From Alcaligenaceae bacterium (GTDB lineage Bacteria > Pseudomonadota > Gammaproteobacteria > Burkholderiales > Burkholderiaceae_B): a stretch of 39,879 nt of DNA. A program made the position numbers and the translations under genes. The stretch is taken from NCBI GenBank assembly GCA_947378965.1, contig CANCMG010000035.1, positions 1-39,879 on the forward strand. The letters are read 5' to 3'. Of this stretch, positions 11,801 through 20,600 are shown piece after piece. A model generated the notes under the pieces. The model saw only the letters and a list, made by a program, of their open reading frames with translations. It made no database searches and was not told the origin of the DNA. The first letter of the stretch is position 1. Each line of letters opens with the position of its first letter.

Positions 11801-14684
11801 GAGCGATGACAACCGCCTCTTTGGTGTTCGAGTGCTGGCGTAGTCGGGCTTCAATCTCACCTAGCTCAATGCGGTAGCCTCGAATCTTGACCTGCTGGTC
11901 TATTCGTCCTAAAAATTGTAGTGTCTGATCTTCTGACCACGCAACCAGATCACCTGTTCGATAGAGCCTCGCACCGGGCCGTTGACCAAAGGGGTCGGGT
12001 CGATACGAATCAGCGGTTAGGGCGGGGCGCTTTAAATAACCGCGCGCCAAGCCTTCACCACCAATGTAAAGTTCACCGGGCAAATGATTGGCTTGGGGCA
12101 AGAGATGGCGATTCAGGACATACAGCTGTGTATTTAGGATGGGATGCCCGACTGGCTCGACTGAGTAGTCAGTTTGTGCGCTAGCAAGCACGCGCCTCAC
12201 GGCAGACCAAATGGTGGTCTCTGTCGGGCCGTAGAGATTCCAGAGCTGAACACCCGCTTGTGTCAGAGCGGCCGACAAGTCAACAGGTAGGGCTTCACCA
12301 CCGCAAAAGGCTGCAAACTGCGAAGATGGTTTCCAGCCAGTCTCAAGCATGACTCGCCAAGTCACCGGCGTAGCTTGCATCGTTGTGACGCCGTGCTGTG
12401 AGATCGCTTTTTGCAGTGCACGGCCGTCAACCGAGGTTTCACGCGAGGCAATCACAACCCGCCCGCCTGTGATGAGAGGCAAGAATATTTCTAGACCAGC
12501 GATATCAAACGAAATTGTGGTGACGGCAAGCAGGGTATCGGCTTGTTCAAAGCCTGGCTCATTTTGCATCGAATGCAAAAAGTTATACAGCGCACGATGC
12601 GTGACTTGAACGCCTTTTGGTCTTCCGGTCGAGCCAGAAGTAAAAATCACGTAAGCGGTATTGAGCGAAGACAGCGAGGGCACTGAATGCTCGAGGTCAG
12701 CGCGTAGGTTGCTGGTTTGAGCGATCAGCGTATCTAAAATTTGGATGGGCACAGACGTTTGGTTCAACGTCTTTGCCAGGGCGGTCTCAGTGACGATGAG
12801 CTTTGGCTTAGCATCTTCCAAGATCCAGGCGATACGATCAGCAGGAAAATTAGGGTCTATCGGTATATAGGCACCTCCGGCCTTCATGATGGCGAGCATC
12901 GCCACAATCATTTGTGCCGAACGCTCGACATAGAGGGCAACCAGATCCTCAGTGACAACGCCAGCCGAGCGCAACAGCTGGGCGAATCGAGTCGACCGAA
13001 CCTCTAACTCGCCATAGCTGATTGAGTCATGAGCAAAGGTGATGGCAATACGATCCGGAGCCTCTTTAGCCCGCTCTGCGATCAAGGAGAGTACATTTGT
13101 TTCTGGTAGTAGCTCGTACGCTGTTGTGACTTGTTGAGCAAACAGATGACGTTTCTCGGTAGCATTCAGGATTGAAATTTCACGTATTGAACGCTTTGGG
13201 TTTGCAACCATTTGCTCAAGAATGCTGGCATAACGCGTTGCGAACTGAGCAATACGCTCACCTACAAAAAGGTCTTCACTATAATTCCAGTAGGCGACAA
13301 GTCGTTGCCCTTCATCCTCGAGACTTAAGCTCAGATCAAATTTTGCAGAATGATTGTCTTGTGCGATGGGTTCTATTTGTAGATTGGCAAAAGAGTTGCT
13401 CTGTTGTGTTGAAGTCTGTAAGTCAAAGGCCACTTGATAAAGCGGCGCATGATTGAGGCTTCTAGGTGGATTCAAGACTTCGACAATTTTTTCAAACGGA
13501 ATTTCTTGATGATTAAAGTCGCTCACACAAGCGGACTTGACCCGCTTCAGAAATTCTTCAACCGTAAGATCGCCTGAAAGATCGAGACGAATCGGAAGAG
13601 TATTAATAAATAACCCGATAAGATCTTCAAGCGCGCCATCGTCTCTGTTGGCGACCGGACTGCCAATGACCAGGTCGTCTTGACCTGAGTGTGCGGCCAA
13701 AAACACAGCAAACCCGGCTAATAAAGTCATGTACAACGTCGAGTTTGTTGATTGACTAAGCGCCTTTAATCCCTCAGCCAGTTTTGAATCGATTTCGCAG
13801 ACATGGGTATTGCCCGTATAAGACAAATAGTTTGGCCTTGGATGGTCGGTCGTCAAGGTCAGTCGTTCGGGGCAACCTGCCAAACGGGTCTTCCAATAAT
13901 CAATAAAGGCTTGAAGATTGGCGCCGTCGAGTTCGTTGGATTGCCACTGTGCGTAATCAGAATACTGAATCGCTAAAGATTCTGGTTTGACAAATGTCTG
14001 GTGACAAAATGCCGTGTAAAGGTCTTGTAACTCTTTAAACAACACACCAATTGACCAGCCATCTGCAACGATATGATGTAACAGTATCGTGACTTGAAAT
14101 TGCTGTTCAGCGGTTTTGATCACAGTTGCTTTGATCAGATCATCGCGGGTCAAGTCGAAGCTAAAGTGCTGAAGGGCCTGTGTAATGCTTTGGGGTGTAC
14201 GCGTAGGGTCTGTCGTTAAGTCTATCCACTCGCAAGTAAAAGCCTTTGCCTCTTTAATGACAATCGCTGGGCCGTTTGCAGTGCTAACAAAGTTGTAACG
14301 AAGAATCTCGTGACGCTGAATAATCTGACTCAGCGCCTGTTCGAAGTATTGTTGTTTGAAGTCACCGCTGATGCCAAAACAAAGTGGCATGTTGTAGGTG
14401 GGTGATGCCCCTTCGAGTTCATATAAAAACCAAAGACGTTTTTGACCGAACGACAATGCTAGTGGTAATGAGCGATCGGCTTTCTGAATTTTGCTTGAAG
14501 TCGCTGACAGGCCTTTAGCTTGCTTCAAATACTGCAAAATCTCTTGTTTACGTGCAGTGATCGCCGAGCCTAGCTCTTTGGTGATGACGCCCTTAGGTGC
14601 ACGCACGCTAAGCTGGTCTCCGTCAACAGCCAGCGTCACTTTCAACGCGCGCAATTCGTTCAGAAAAAGATCAAGTGACATCAC
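5886..14684 (-). CDS. Hybrid NRPS-PKS: docking-C-A-T-KS-AT-KR-T-TE
   Basis: A 2932-residue megasynthase. Residues 1-60 resemble the TubC-type beta-hairpin docking domain (pattern RAPKGV and ARKQEI). The LCL-like C domain has HHIVADGWS near 203. The A domain (about 530-1040) has TSGSTGRPKG near 677 and YGPTETT near 817. Its specificity residues, read by eye, are DILQFGLIWK, close to the glycine code. The T domain serine (GGHS) is near 1070. The KS (from about 1133) has TACSTS near 1300. The AT has GHSLGEY near 1750 and HAFHS near 1850, malonyl type. The KR has TGGLGKVG near 2278 and a YSAAN tyrosine, with no LDD motif. A second T domain (GGDS) is near 2583. The TE (about 2630-2900) has GHSFGS near 2716 and GNH near 2886. 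It should add glycine, extend by one malonate, reduce to a beta-hydroxyl and release the chain. Start is GTG at 14684 (overlap GTGA) or ATG at 14681 (one-base overlap). Confidence 0.96.
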   Translation of the reverse strand: MMSLDLFLNELRALKVTLAVDGDQLSVRAPKGVITKELGSAITARKQEILQYLKQAKGLSATSSKIQKADRSLPLALSFGQKRLWFLYELEGASPTYNMPLCFGISGDFKQQYFEQALSQIIQRHEILRYNFVSTANGPAIVIKEAKAFTCEWIDLTTDPTRTPQSITQALQHFSFDLTRDDLIKATVIKTAEQQFQVTILLHHIVADGWSIGVLFKELQDLYTAFCHQTFVKPESLAIQYSDYAQWQSNELDGANLQAFIDYWKTRLAGCPERLTLTTDHPRPNYLSYTGNTHVCEIDSKLAEGLKALSQSTNSTLYMTLLAGFAVFLAAHSGQDDLVIGSPVANRDDGALEDLIGLFINTLPIRLDLSGDLTVEEFLKRVKSACVSDFNHQEIPFEKIVEVLNPPRSLNHAPLYQVAFDLQTSTQQSNSFANLQIEPIAQDNHSAKFDLSLSLEDEGQRLVAYWNYSEDLFVGERIAQFATRYASILEQMVANPKRSIREISILNATEKRHLFAQQVTTAYELLPETNVLSLIAERAKEAPDRIAITFAHDSISYGELEVRSTRFAQLLRSAGVVTEDLVALYVERSAQMIVAMLAIMKAGGAYIPIDPNFPADRIAWILEDAKPKLIVTETALAKTLNQTSVPIQILDTLIAQTSNLRADLEHSVPSLSSLNTAYVIFTSGSTGRPKGVQVTHRALYNFLHSMQNEPGFEQADTLLAVTTISFDIAGLEIFLPLITGGRVVIASRETSVDGRALQKAISQHGVTTMQATPVTWRVMLETGWKPSSQFAAFCGGEALPVDLSAALTQAGVQLWNLYGPTETTIWSAVRRVLASAQTDYSVEPVGHPILNTQLYVLNRHLLPQANHLPGELYIGGEGLARGYLKRPALTADSYRPDPFGQRPGARLYRTGDLVAWSEDQTLQFLGRIDQQVKIRGYRIELGEIEARLRQHSNTKEAVVIARTSTSDSSARLLAYLTLKDSAAHSDKELRVFLKDVLPEYMVPAHILVLEVFPLTPNEKIDRKALPEPESVALPSSASVAPQRPSEKLISDVWCSVLQRTTIHLDDNFFDLGGHSLLLSRVNEELQRQFERDIPLIQLFEYPTIRSLSNWLDQNNSAQERPERLKNTHNRLEHDAIAIIGVAARVPGADDLNTFWENLRSGQESIRFFSETELEDAGVEPELIASPNYIRGTGVLSNITDFDAEFFSFTPAEAKFIDPQQRVFLETAWQALENAGYADPKHSAVGVFAGVGHNDYLVRNVVPYVARHQDTSVFQLILANDKDFLATRVSYAFNLTGPSLTVQTACSTSLVAIHQACQSLLLGECDLALAGGVAIKVPHHGGYLHEEGNISSPDGHCRAFDIQANGTVWGSGAGVVILKPFSQALKDRDKIHAVIKGSAVNNDGSAKVGFTAPSVSGQASVIQQALAHAQVSADTIDYIETHGTGTALGDLIEITALKQAYASVDARVRPAALGSVKTNIGHLNTAAGVAGLLKTVLALQHKEIPRTLHFTEANPKLGLTDSHFYVPSSLTEWPKHEHPRRAAISSFGIGGTNAHVIVEEAPVAAPSSYSRPWHIVTLAAKSQQALRATEAQLKEFIEHNERTSLADLAFTLAVGRKAFQYRSTFVCQSLEQLREQLANQDSEKLKLSSLKNSESPRVAFLFPGQGTQYVGMGISLYNTEPLFRDTVDYCAARLQPLLNIDLREFFTQEKITDPTLLRLINETWITQPLLFVTEYAMAKLWMHWNVKPFAMLGHSLGEYVAACLSGVFELDTALTLIAHRGRLVWSLPQGSMLAIAQPASQLDLSTFSDISIASINEDSGVVVAGPTQSIKQLADKLNAEHITCTTLQTSHAFHSSMLDPILEEFRLLVQQHKLSAPVIPFVSNVTGTWISAHEAQSADYWVKHLRAPVQFAAGATTLLAESHLVCLEVGPKSILSRLVKRRQNSQQPRAIITSLDTDRLPEDKGVFDALAKIWNSGLPVSWDRFYEHDQLSRMSLPTYPFERKRHWIDAPKPGSTNQSDDLTARRPLEEWFYLPHWRPTVYPETLNIEDFAKDKRVWLIFANQSTLCQSLLQTLRQHNQEVVQVTSGTRFQKISDTAFIVSPRQRDDYDALIKQLRNKNIYKVVHCWSLDVHEDTASQPDHELLNFETQQEQGFYSLMNISHALANLIPTDQSIDITVVADRLHDVYGTGHGSPGKATLIGPSLVIPQEVLQITIHCIDLALANTNTSRIVTKVLSEIENGSLDPMVAYRGDQRLVPSYQRVQLKNPAGLPAALVDQGVYVITGGLGKVGLTFARYLGEKARARLCLVSRTPFPERSQWQDICAKGLHFSETIQTILNIEKSGAEILVLSGDVANPSSLADCFSACVTRFGKVNGVFHAAGAPSLVTPFMELTPEVINEHYATKVFGTYGLKALFEQQPVDFCCLISSSSAVLGGLGYAAYSAANIFLDHFVARENSRQEATRWLSINWDAWKFSDASTSFSKTQEFSMSPAESIEALECILKNLPSGRVIVATGDLESRFKNWVIREDWRAQSTLEESGELHVRPDLDSTFIAAATPTEHKLGQIWQSLLGYSSIGVDDNFFELGGDSMLAIRLMSAIKEKFQQQLPLTTLLDKPTIKEIALALELPIAGDKSSILVSIQAKGAQPPLFCAPGTGGSVIYLRALANELAVGDRPLIGLQAIVSPETQKPFTSIQEIARLNIEAMQSVQPTGPYYLCGHSFGSWVALEMAFQLQQAGHELGHLFIIDTGVPSEKDLSRIQNWDDAEWLTIIAATVGETYNKPLGLIADELKTLTWDEQIEQLFNRMKDNGLIDEQDGLRDVQSLVEMYKSQAQILYAPQNLKVKHLSLIRAQDMHESFLEGMPDEMKNDPLLGWAQFSVETPTLKYVPGNHLTMMQLPHVKLLASAINQTLTRPILASAINQTLSRSTEDLL
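5902..5979 (-). repeat. 39-bp tandem duplication at the 3' end of the NRPS-PKS-TE gene
   Basis: Two adjacent 39-base copies (5902-5940 and 5941-5979) share an uninterrupted identical core of 26 bases (5913-5938 and 5952-5977). They encode two successive 13-residue units, ILASAINQTLSRS-like, at the extreme C-terminus beyond the thioesterase. The frame is preserved and the protein ends six codons later at the stop that overlaps the next gene. Confidence 0.92.
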
Positions 14685-17600
14685 AGTTTAAATTCTTCTT
14701 CGTCATCATTTAAGGGCGATTGCTGCATGTCGTGCTCCTGAGTACTCCAGAGCAAGTTATCAATATGTTGTCCCAATTGCGCGATCGTTGGCTTTTCGAA
14801 TAAGGTAGAGGCTGGAAAATGAATGTCGTAGTGTTGTTTAATGCGCGTCACCAAGCGCGTTGCCAGCAAAGAATGGCCCCCTAAATGAAAGAAATCGTCC
14901 TCGCGGCTGACTTGATCAAGGTTCAGGACTCCAGACATCATTCGTTCTAGTACCTGCTCAGTCTCAGTCGTCGGTGGTTGATAGTCGAGTTGCTGACGTC
15001 TGTCAGGCTTGGGTAACGCCTTTTTATCGAGCTTGCCGTTTGGTGTGAGCGGAAACGCTTCAAGAACCACCCACTCGGTGGGCACCATATACGCGGGTAG
15101 TTGTGTCTGTAACCAGCTTTCTAACGGTTCGAGCGCCGCCTCTGCGGGCCGCTCGAACGTCACGAACGCGGCCAGGCGCGTATCACTTGCTGAGATTTCA
15201 AAGACCTGCACAACGGCTTGTTTGACAGAATCATGCTTTTGAATAACGGCTTCAATTTCGCCGAGTTCAATCCTGAAGCCTCGCAACTTCACTTGTTGAT
15301 CCAGACGTCCCAGACAAACTAGGTTTTCACTATCGTCGTACTTTGCAAGGTCGCCTGTCGCATACAGTCGTGCGCCCGGCTCAGCGCTATAGCCGTCAGG
15401 TACAAATTTTTCAGCAGTCAAGGCAGGGCGATTGAGATAGCCATTGGCCAACCCCTTGCCACCAATGAACAGTTCACCGGCAAGACCATAGGGCAGTAAG
15501 TTGCCAAATTTGTCTTGAAGCACAAGCGTGGTGTTGCTCAAGGGTTCGCCAATCGGAATGCTGACCTCATACTCACGATCGGAGCTAAGCTCAAAGCGGG
15601 TTGACCATATCGTCGTTTCGGTCGGGCCGTACAGATTCCAGAGCTGTGCGGGAGTGCGTCTTAATTGATTAGCGAGGTCTACCGGAAAAGCCTCGCCGCC
15701 GCAAAGAATCTTTCTCAAGTCTTTTCCATCCCAGCCGGCCTCTAACAAGAGACGCCAAGTGATTGGCGTTGCTTGCATCACAGTCGCACCGCTATTTTTC
15801 ATCACCTTGATTAAGCTAGCACCATCCGAAGCTTGTTCTCGTTCTAGCAGAACAATCGTCGCGCCAGTGATCAGCGGTAAATAGATCTCTAGGCCAGCGA
15901 TATCAAAAGAAATGGTCGTGACGGCGAGTAAGGAATCTGTCCGATCTAGACCGGGCTTGTCTTTGACAGACAGTAGAAAATTGACAAGATCCGCTTGGGT
16001 GATCTGTACGCCTTTCGGATTGCCAGTGGACCCAGACGTATAAATGACGTAGGCGGGATTGAATGGGGATTGCAAGTCAGTCAGATTGTGGCTTGAAAAA
16101 GCCTTCAAGCTCTCAAGACTCAGTGGCAATAACTGGCAGGTCTCACTCAACGAGCTTGTGTGACGCGTGTCTTGTGGATCGACGATGAGTACACTGGCTC
16201 GGCTGTCCGAAATCATATACGAGACCCGCTCGCTCGGATATTCGGGATCAATCGGCACATAAGCGGCAGCTAGTTTTTGTATACCAAGCAGAGCAACGAT
16301 TAAAGAGGGTGATCGCTCTAGGCAGACTCCAATTAAGTCACCGGGCTTGACTCCGATGCTTTGAAGTTGTCTTGCAAACTGATTTGCTGCGCCATTAAGC
16401 GCCGCATAGCTCAAACTGTCATGCCCTAAAGTGATCGCAATTTTGTCGTGAGCTTGTTGAACTTGTGTCTCAAATAATTCAGGCAGGGTCAGTGCAAGCT
16501 CTGGAAGCTGGCGTTGACTGGTCATCATCGCTGCCCTCAGGCGGCGCTGGTCGTACTCTGTGGTCACACTAGCGTGCCAGCGACTGACGCTTGCCTCGGG
16601 ATGTGAACCGGCAAAGCTCAACAGACGGTGCAAGCTCTCTAAAAGCTGACTCACTGCCTTTTCATCAAAAATAGCCCGATCGTAAGACATCTTGACAGGG
16701 ACACGGTCGCCGCCTGACGCCGTAATGGTCAGCGGTAAGTTGGTTTGTTCGTGCAACTGAAGCGCATTGAAGGATAAAGCCTGTGCCTGCTCATCGATAC
16801 TGTCGTCTAACGGATAGTTTTCGAAGACCAAAATGCTGTTGAACAGCGCTGTTCTAGGAGGCAGTTCACTACAGGCCTGTATCGTCACCAGAGGCGTGTA
16901 TGCATATAAATCACTATCCATCTGCTTGTGCAAAAGCGTCGTCATGAACTGAACGATCGTTTGATTGGGTTGCAGTTTTGCACGTACGGGTAGGGTATTG
17001 ATAAAGAGACCGACCATCCCTTCGACCCCATCAAGCTCAGGAGGGCGGCCAGACACCGTTGCACCAAACACAATATCGTTAGACTGGCTGTAGATATGTA
17101 ACAGGGTGGCCCACGCACTTTGCAAGATATTGCTAAGCGTCAAACGATGCCGTTTGGCGATCTCAGCAAGCGCTCGACTCAGATCCTCGCTTAAGAGAAG
17201 ATTTAATTCAGCAAACTGTGAGGCCGACCCTTGAGTGTCTTGCCGAAGACTTTTTTCGATACCTAAAAAGGTAGGCGCCGAAAAATCTGCCAGATAGTTC
17301 AGCCAATATGTTTTTGCAACCTCAAGGTCTTGTTGTTGAAGCCAGGCGATATAGTTGCGGTATGGAGTCGGTAGCCGTAAGCCAGAATCCTCTGGGTTGT
17401 GATAATAATGAAGAACCTCTTTCATCAAAATCGGCAAGCACCAGCCATCAGTCAAGATATGATGATGGCTCCAGAGAAATTTCCAGTGCGTCGCAGAGAG
17501 CTTGAGCAGATAACAACGCATTAAGGGCGCAGTCTCGAGCGAGTAGTCTAGCAGCCGATCACGCAAGACCAGCTCTTGCCAGGCCTCTTGCTGTTGTATG

Positions 17601-20600
17601 GCTGAATCCTGCGCCCAGTCTAGCGTTGTCCACTCGAGCGTGACTTGACGCAGTACGACTTGGTGATCCGCTGTGTCACCACCTTCAAATATAAAAACAC
17701 GCAGGCTAGGGTGGCGCGCTAAAACCCGATCCCAAGCCTTGACGAAGGTGTTGGGTTCAAACTGACCCGACATTTCGCAACTCAACTGGATGATATAGGC
17801 GCCCGAGGCGGAGGCAAAGCGGCTATGAAAGGCCATCCCTTCTTGCATCGGTGAGAGCGGGTAGATATCTTCGAGGTTTTCTGCGTGAAGCGAAGTGAGG
17901 TCTGCGAAATGTTTCTCGCCGAGTGTTGCAAGTGGGAAGCTATCGCCAATAAACGGCTTGGCCTGACGCTCGGCACAGTGTCGGACGATGTTACGCAATT
18001 CGTTTAAATATAAAGCGGCAAAATCTTCAATTGTTTTGGTGGCAAAGACATTTTTGCTGTAGCTAATTTGCAAAATGAACTGGCCCGACGATACTCGCGA
18101 ATTGATATCGATCAGCGCTTGTCGCTGAGCCGCGCTCCCGACATCTGAGCCGGTGCGACCAGTCGCCTCATCGAGCAGTAGTTGCCCTTGCGCGCCTTGA
18201 TCAAACTGACCAAGATAATTAAAGCTAAGCGGACTTGGCGCTTGTTGAGTCAGTGCTAGCCTAGTCTGCTCGTTTGAATTGAGATAACGCAGCAAACCAT
18301 AGGTGAGACCATTTGCCGGAATATTTCGCATACGGTCTTTCATGCGGCGAATCGTTTGGGCAAGGTCTTCGTCTTTTCGGTAGCTCAGCCGTACCGGAAA
18401 CAACGAGGTAAACCAACCGATCGTCCGTGTCATATCGAGATCGTCAAATAAATCCTCTCGTCCATGCCCTTCAAGTGAAATTTCAAATTCTTGTAAATTC
18501 GTCCAACGACCAAGCGCATTGACCAACGCGGTCATGAGAATGTCGTTGATTTGTGTTCGGTAGACTTTCGGAACCTCAGTCAACAAAGACTGTGTCATTT
18601 CGGCGTCAAGTGAAGACTCCAAATGGATGGTCGACTCGAAGGTATTGCTTGATGGAACTGCGACAAAGTCAACCGGGAGGCTCGGCACTCGTTGGTTGAC
18701 TTGCGTTTGCCAGTATGTCAAATCTTTGAGTGCGTGCTGCGAATCGGCGTATTGGCTCAGAGCAGTGGTCCACTGGGCAAACGAGGACGTTTTGGGCTTC
18801 AGTTGCAATGGCAGATTCTGACGATGCAGAACAAGCAAAGACTCTAAGTCTTCGAGCAAGATTCGCCACGAGATGCCGTCAATCACGAGATGATGCACAA
18901 TCAGTAGCAGGCGATTTGCTTGGCCCGTTGGCATTTTAAAAAGAATCGCGCGAATCAGATCGCCAGTTTGTAACGCTAAAGACGTTTGGGCCTGTTGAGC
19001 AATATCGCCAATCAAAGCCTCGGCCTGATCAGCTGGGCTCGCTGACAGATCGTGAGACTCTACAATCGTAAATGGACTGTCGTGTTGGATGATGGCCTGA
19101 GTGATTTCAGCGTTGTCTGAAGTCACTAAAAATGTAGAGCGTAGTAGGTCGTGATGTTCAACAAGTCGGTGCAGGCTCTGCTCTAGGGCAACGGTTTCGA
19201 TTTGCTGGCTGACATTCAGGTACACCGACTGGTTAAAGTGCTGTGGACACACAGTAAAGTTTTCAAAAAACCAGTGCTGAATGGGGCCGAGTCCATAAGA
19301 GCCCGTCAGTTTGTCTTGAGGCGCAACGATCCGCTGAGTCGCGTTTGCGATGGTGGCCAATTGGGCAACCGTCTGTTGTTGAAACAATTGTTTAACTGAA
19401 AGCGTGATGCCGGATTGCTTGAGTCGACTGACGATTTGAATGCTCAGAATTGAATCGCCGCCCAAGTCAAAGAAATTGTCATGGATCCCGACATGATCAA
19501 TATCCAGCACGTCTTGCCAAATTTGACATAACAGTGCTTCAGTTTCATCGCGAGCCGCAACGTATTGAGTGCTCTCGTCTTGAAAAATCGGTGCTGGCAG
19601 TGCGTCGACATCTAATTTGCCGTTCGTTGTGACCGGTAGCGCGTCTAAAAAAGACATTCCTGCGGGCAGCATATATTCAGGCAGAAGGTTTCGCAGAGAA
19701 TTAAGCACCTCTGCCACACTGCTAATACCCTGCTGCTTCAACGCGAGATACGCATACAGTCGTGGCGAATTCGCCTGCGCCACGATGGTGACACACGCAT
19801 CTTTAATGTTAGGCAACGACAACAGAGCATTTTCTATTTCTGTCAGCTCGATCCTAAAACCTCGAATTTTGACCTGTTTATCTTTTCGGCCTTGAAACAG
19901 CAAAGGTCCGTCTGCAAGGTAGCGCGCAAAATCGCCCGAGCGATACAGCCTTTGCCCCGGTTGCGTCGCAAACGGGTCAGGAATAAATTTTTCGGCGGTC
20001 AAAGCGGGTTGATTGAGATAGCCGCGACTGACCTGCGGTCCACCGATCGATAATTCACCACCAAGATGAAGTAACCCAAGGTCTAGAAACTGGTCTAGCA
20101 ATCTGATGTTGGCTTGACTGACCGGTTTGCCGATAGGAATGTGGTCTTGCTTTTGCTGGCGCGGCACTGTGTACGCAGTACACATAATGGTTGTTTCGGT
20201 CGGACCGTACTCGTTAGTGAGTGCGATGTCGGGATATTTTTGATAATGATCTTCGGCAAGTTTGGGTAACAGGCTATCGCCACCCAAGATAATCTGACGC
20301 AGAGCTAAAAACTGACTCTGAGTGGCGAGTGTCAGTACCGGGCTGTAGAGGAGTGGTAACAGAACAAGATGTGAAATCTGTGTTTCAGCAATGCGTTGCA
20401 GCAGGGCCGTAGGGTCTGCAGCTAAGTCTTTCGGAGCGAGGTGTAAACAACCGCCCTGACAGAGCGTCCAGAAGATGTTTCCTGATGAGATGTCAAAGGC
20501 GTAAGGTTGTAAAAGCAATAAGCCAGAGACAGGGTCTGGATAAAAATCGTTTCGAGACTGTAAATAGGCAGCAAGATTCGAGCGTGATACACCGACCCCC

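Noticed and set aside
5886-14684. Trans-AT PKS
   Set aside because: Both visible PKS modules carry integrated AT domains with intact GHSxGE and HAFHS motifs.
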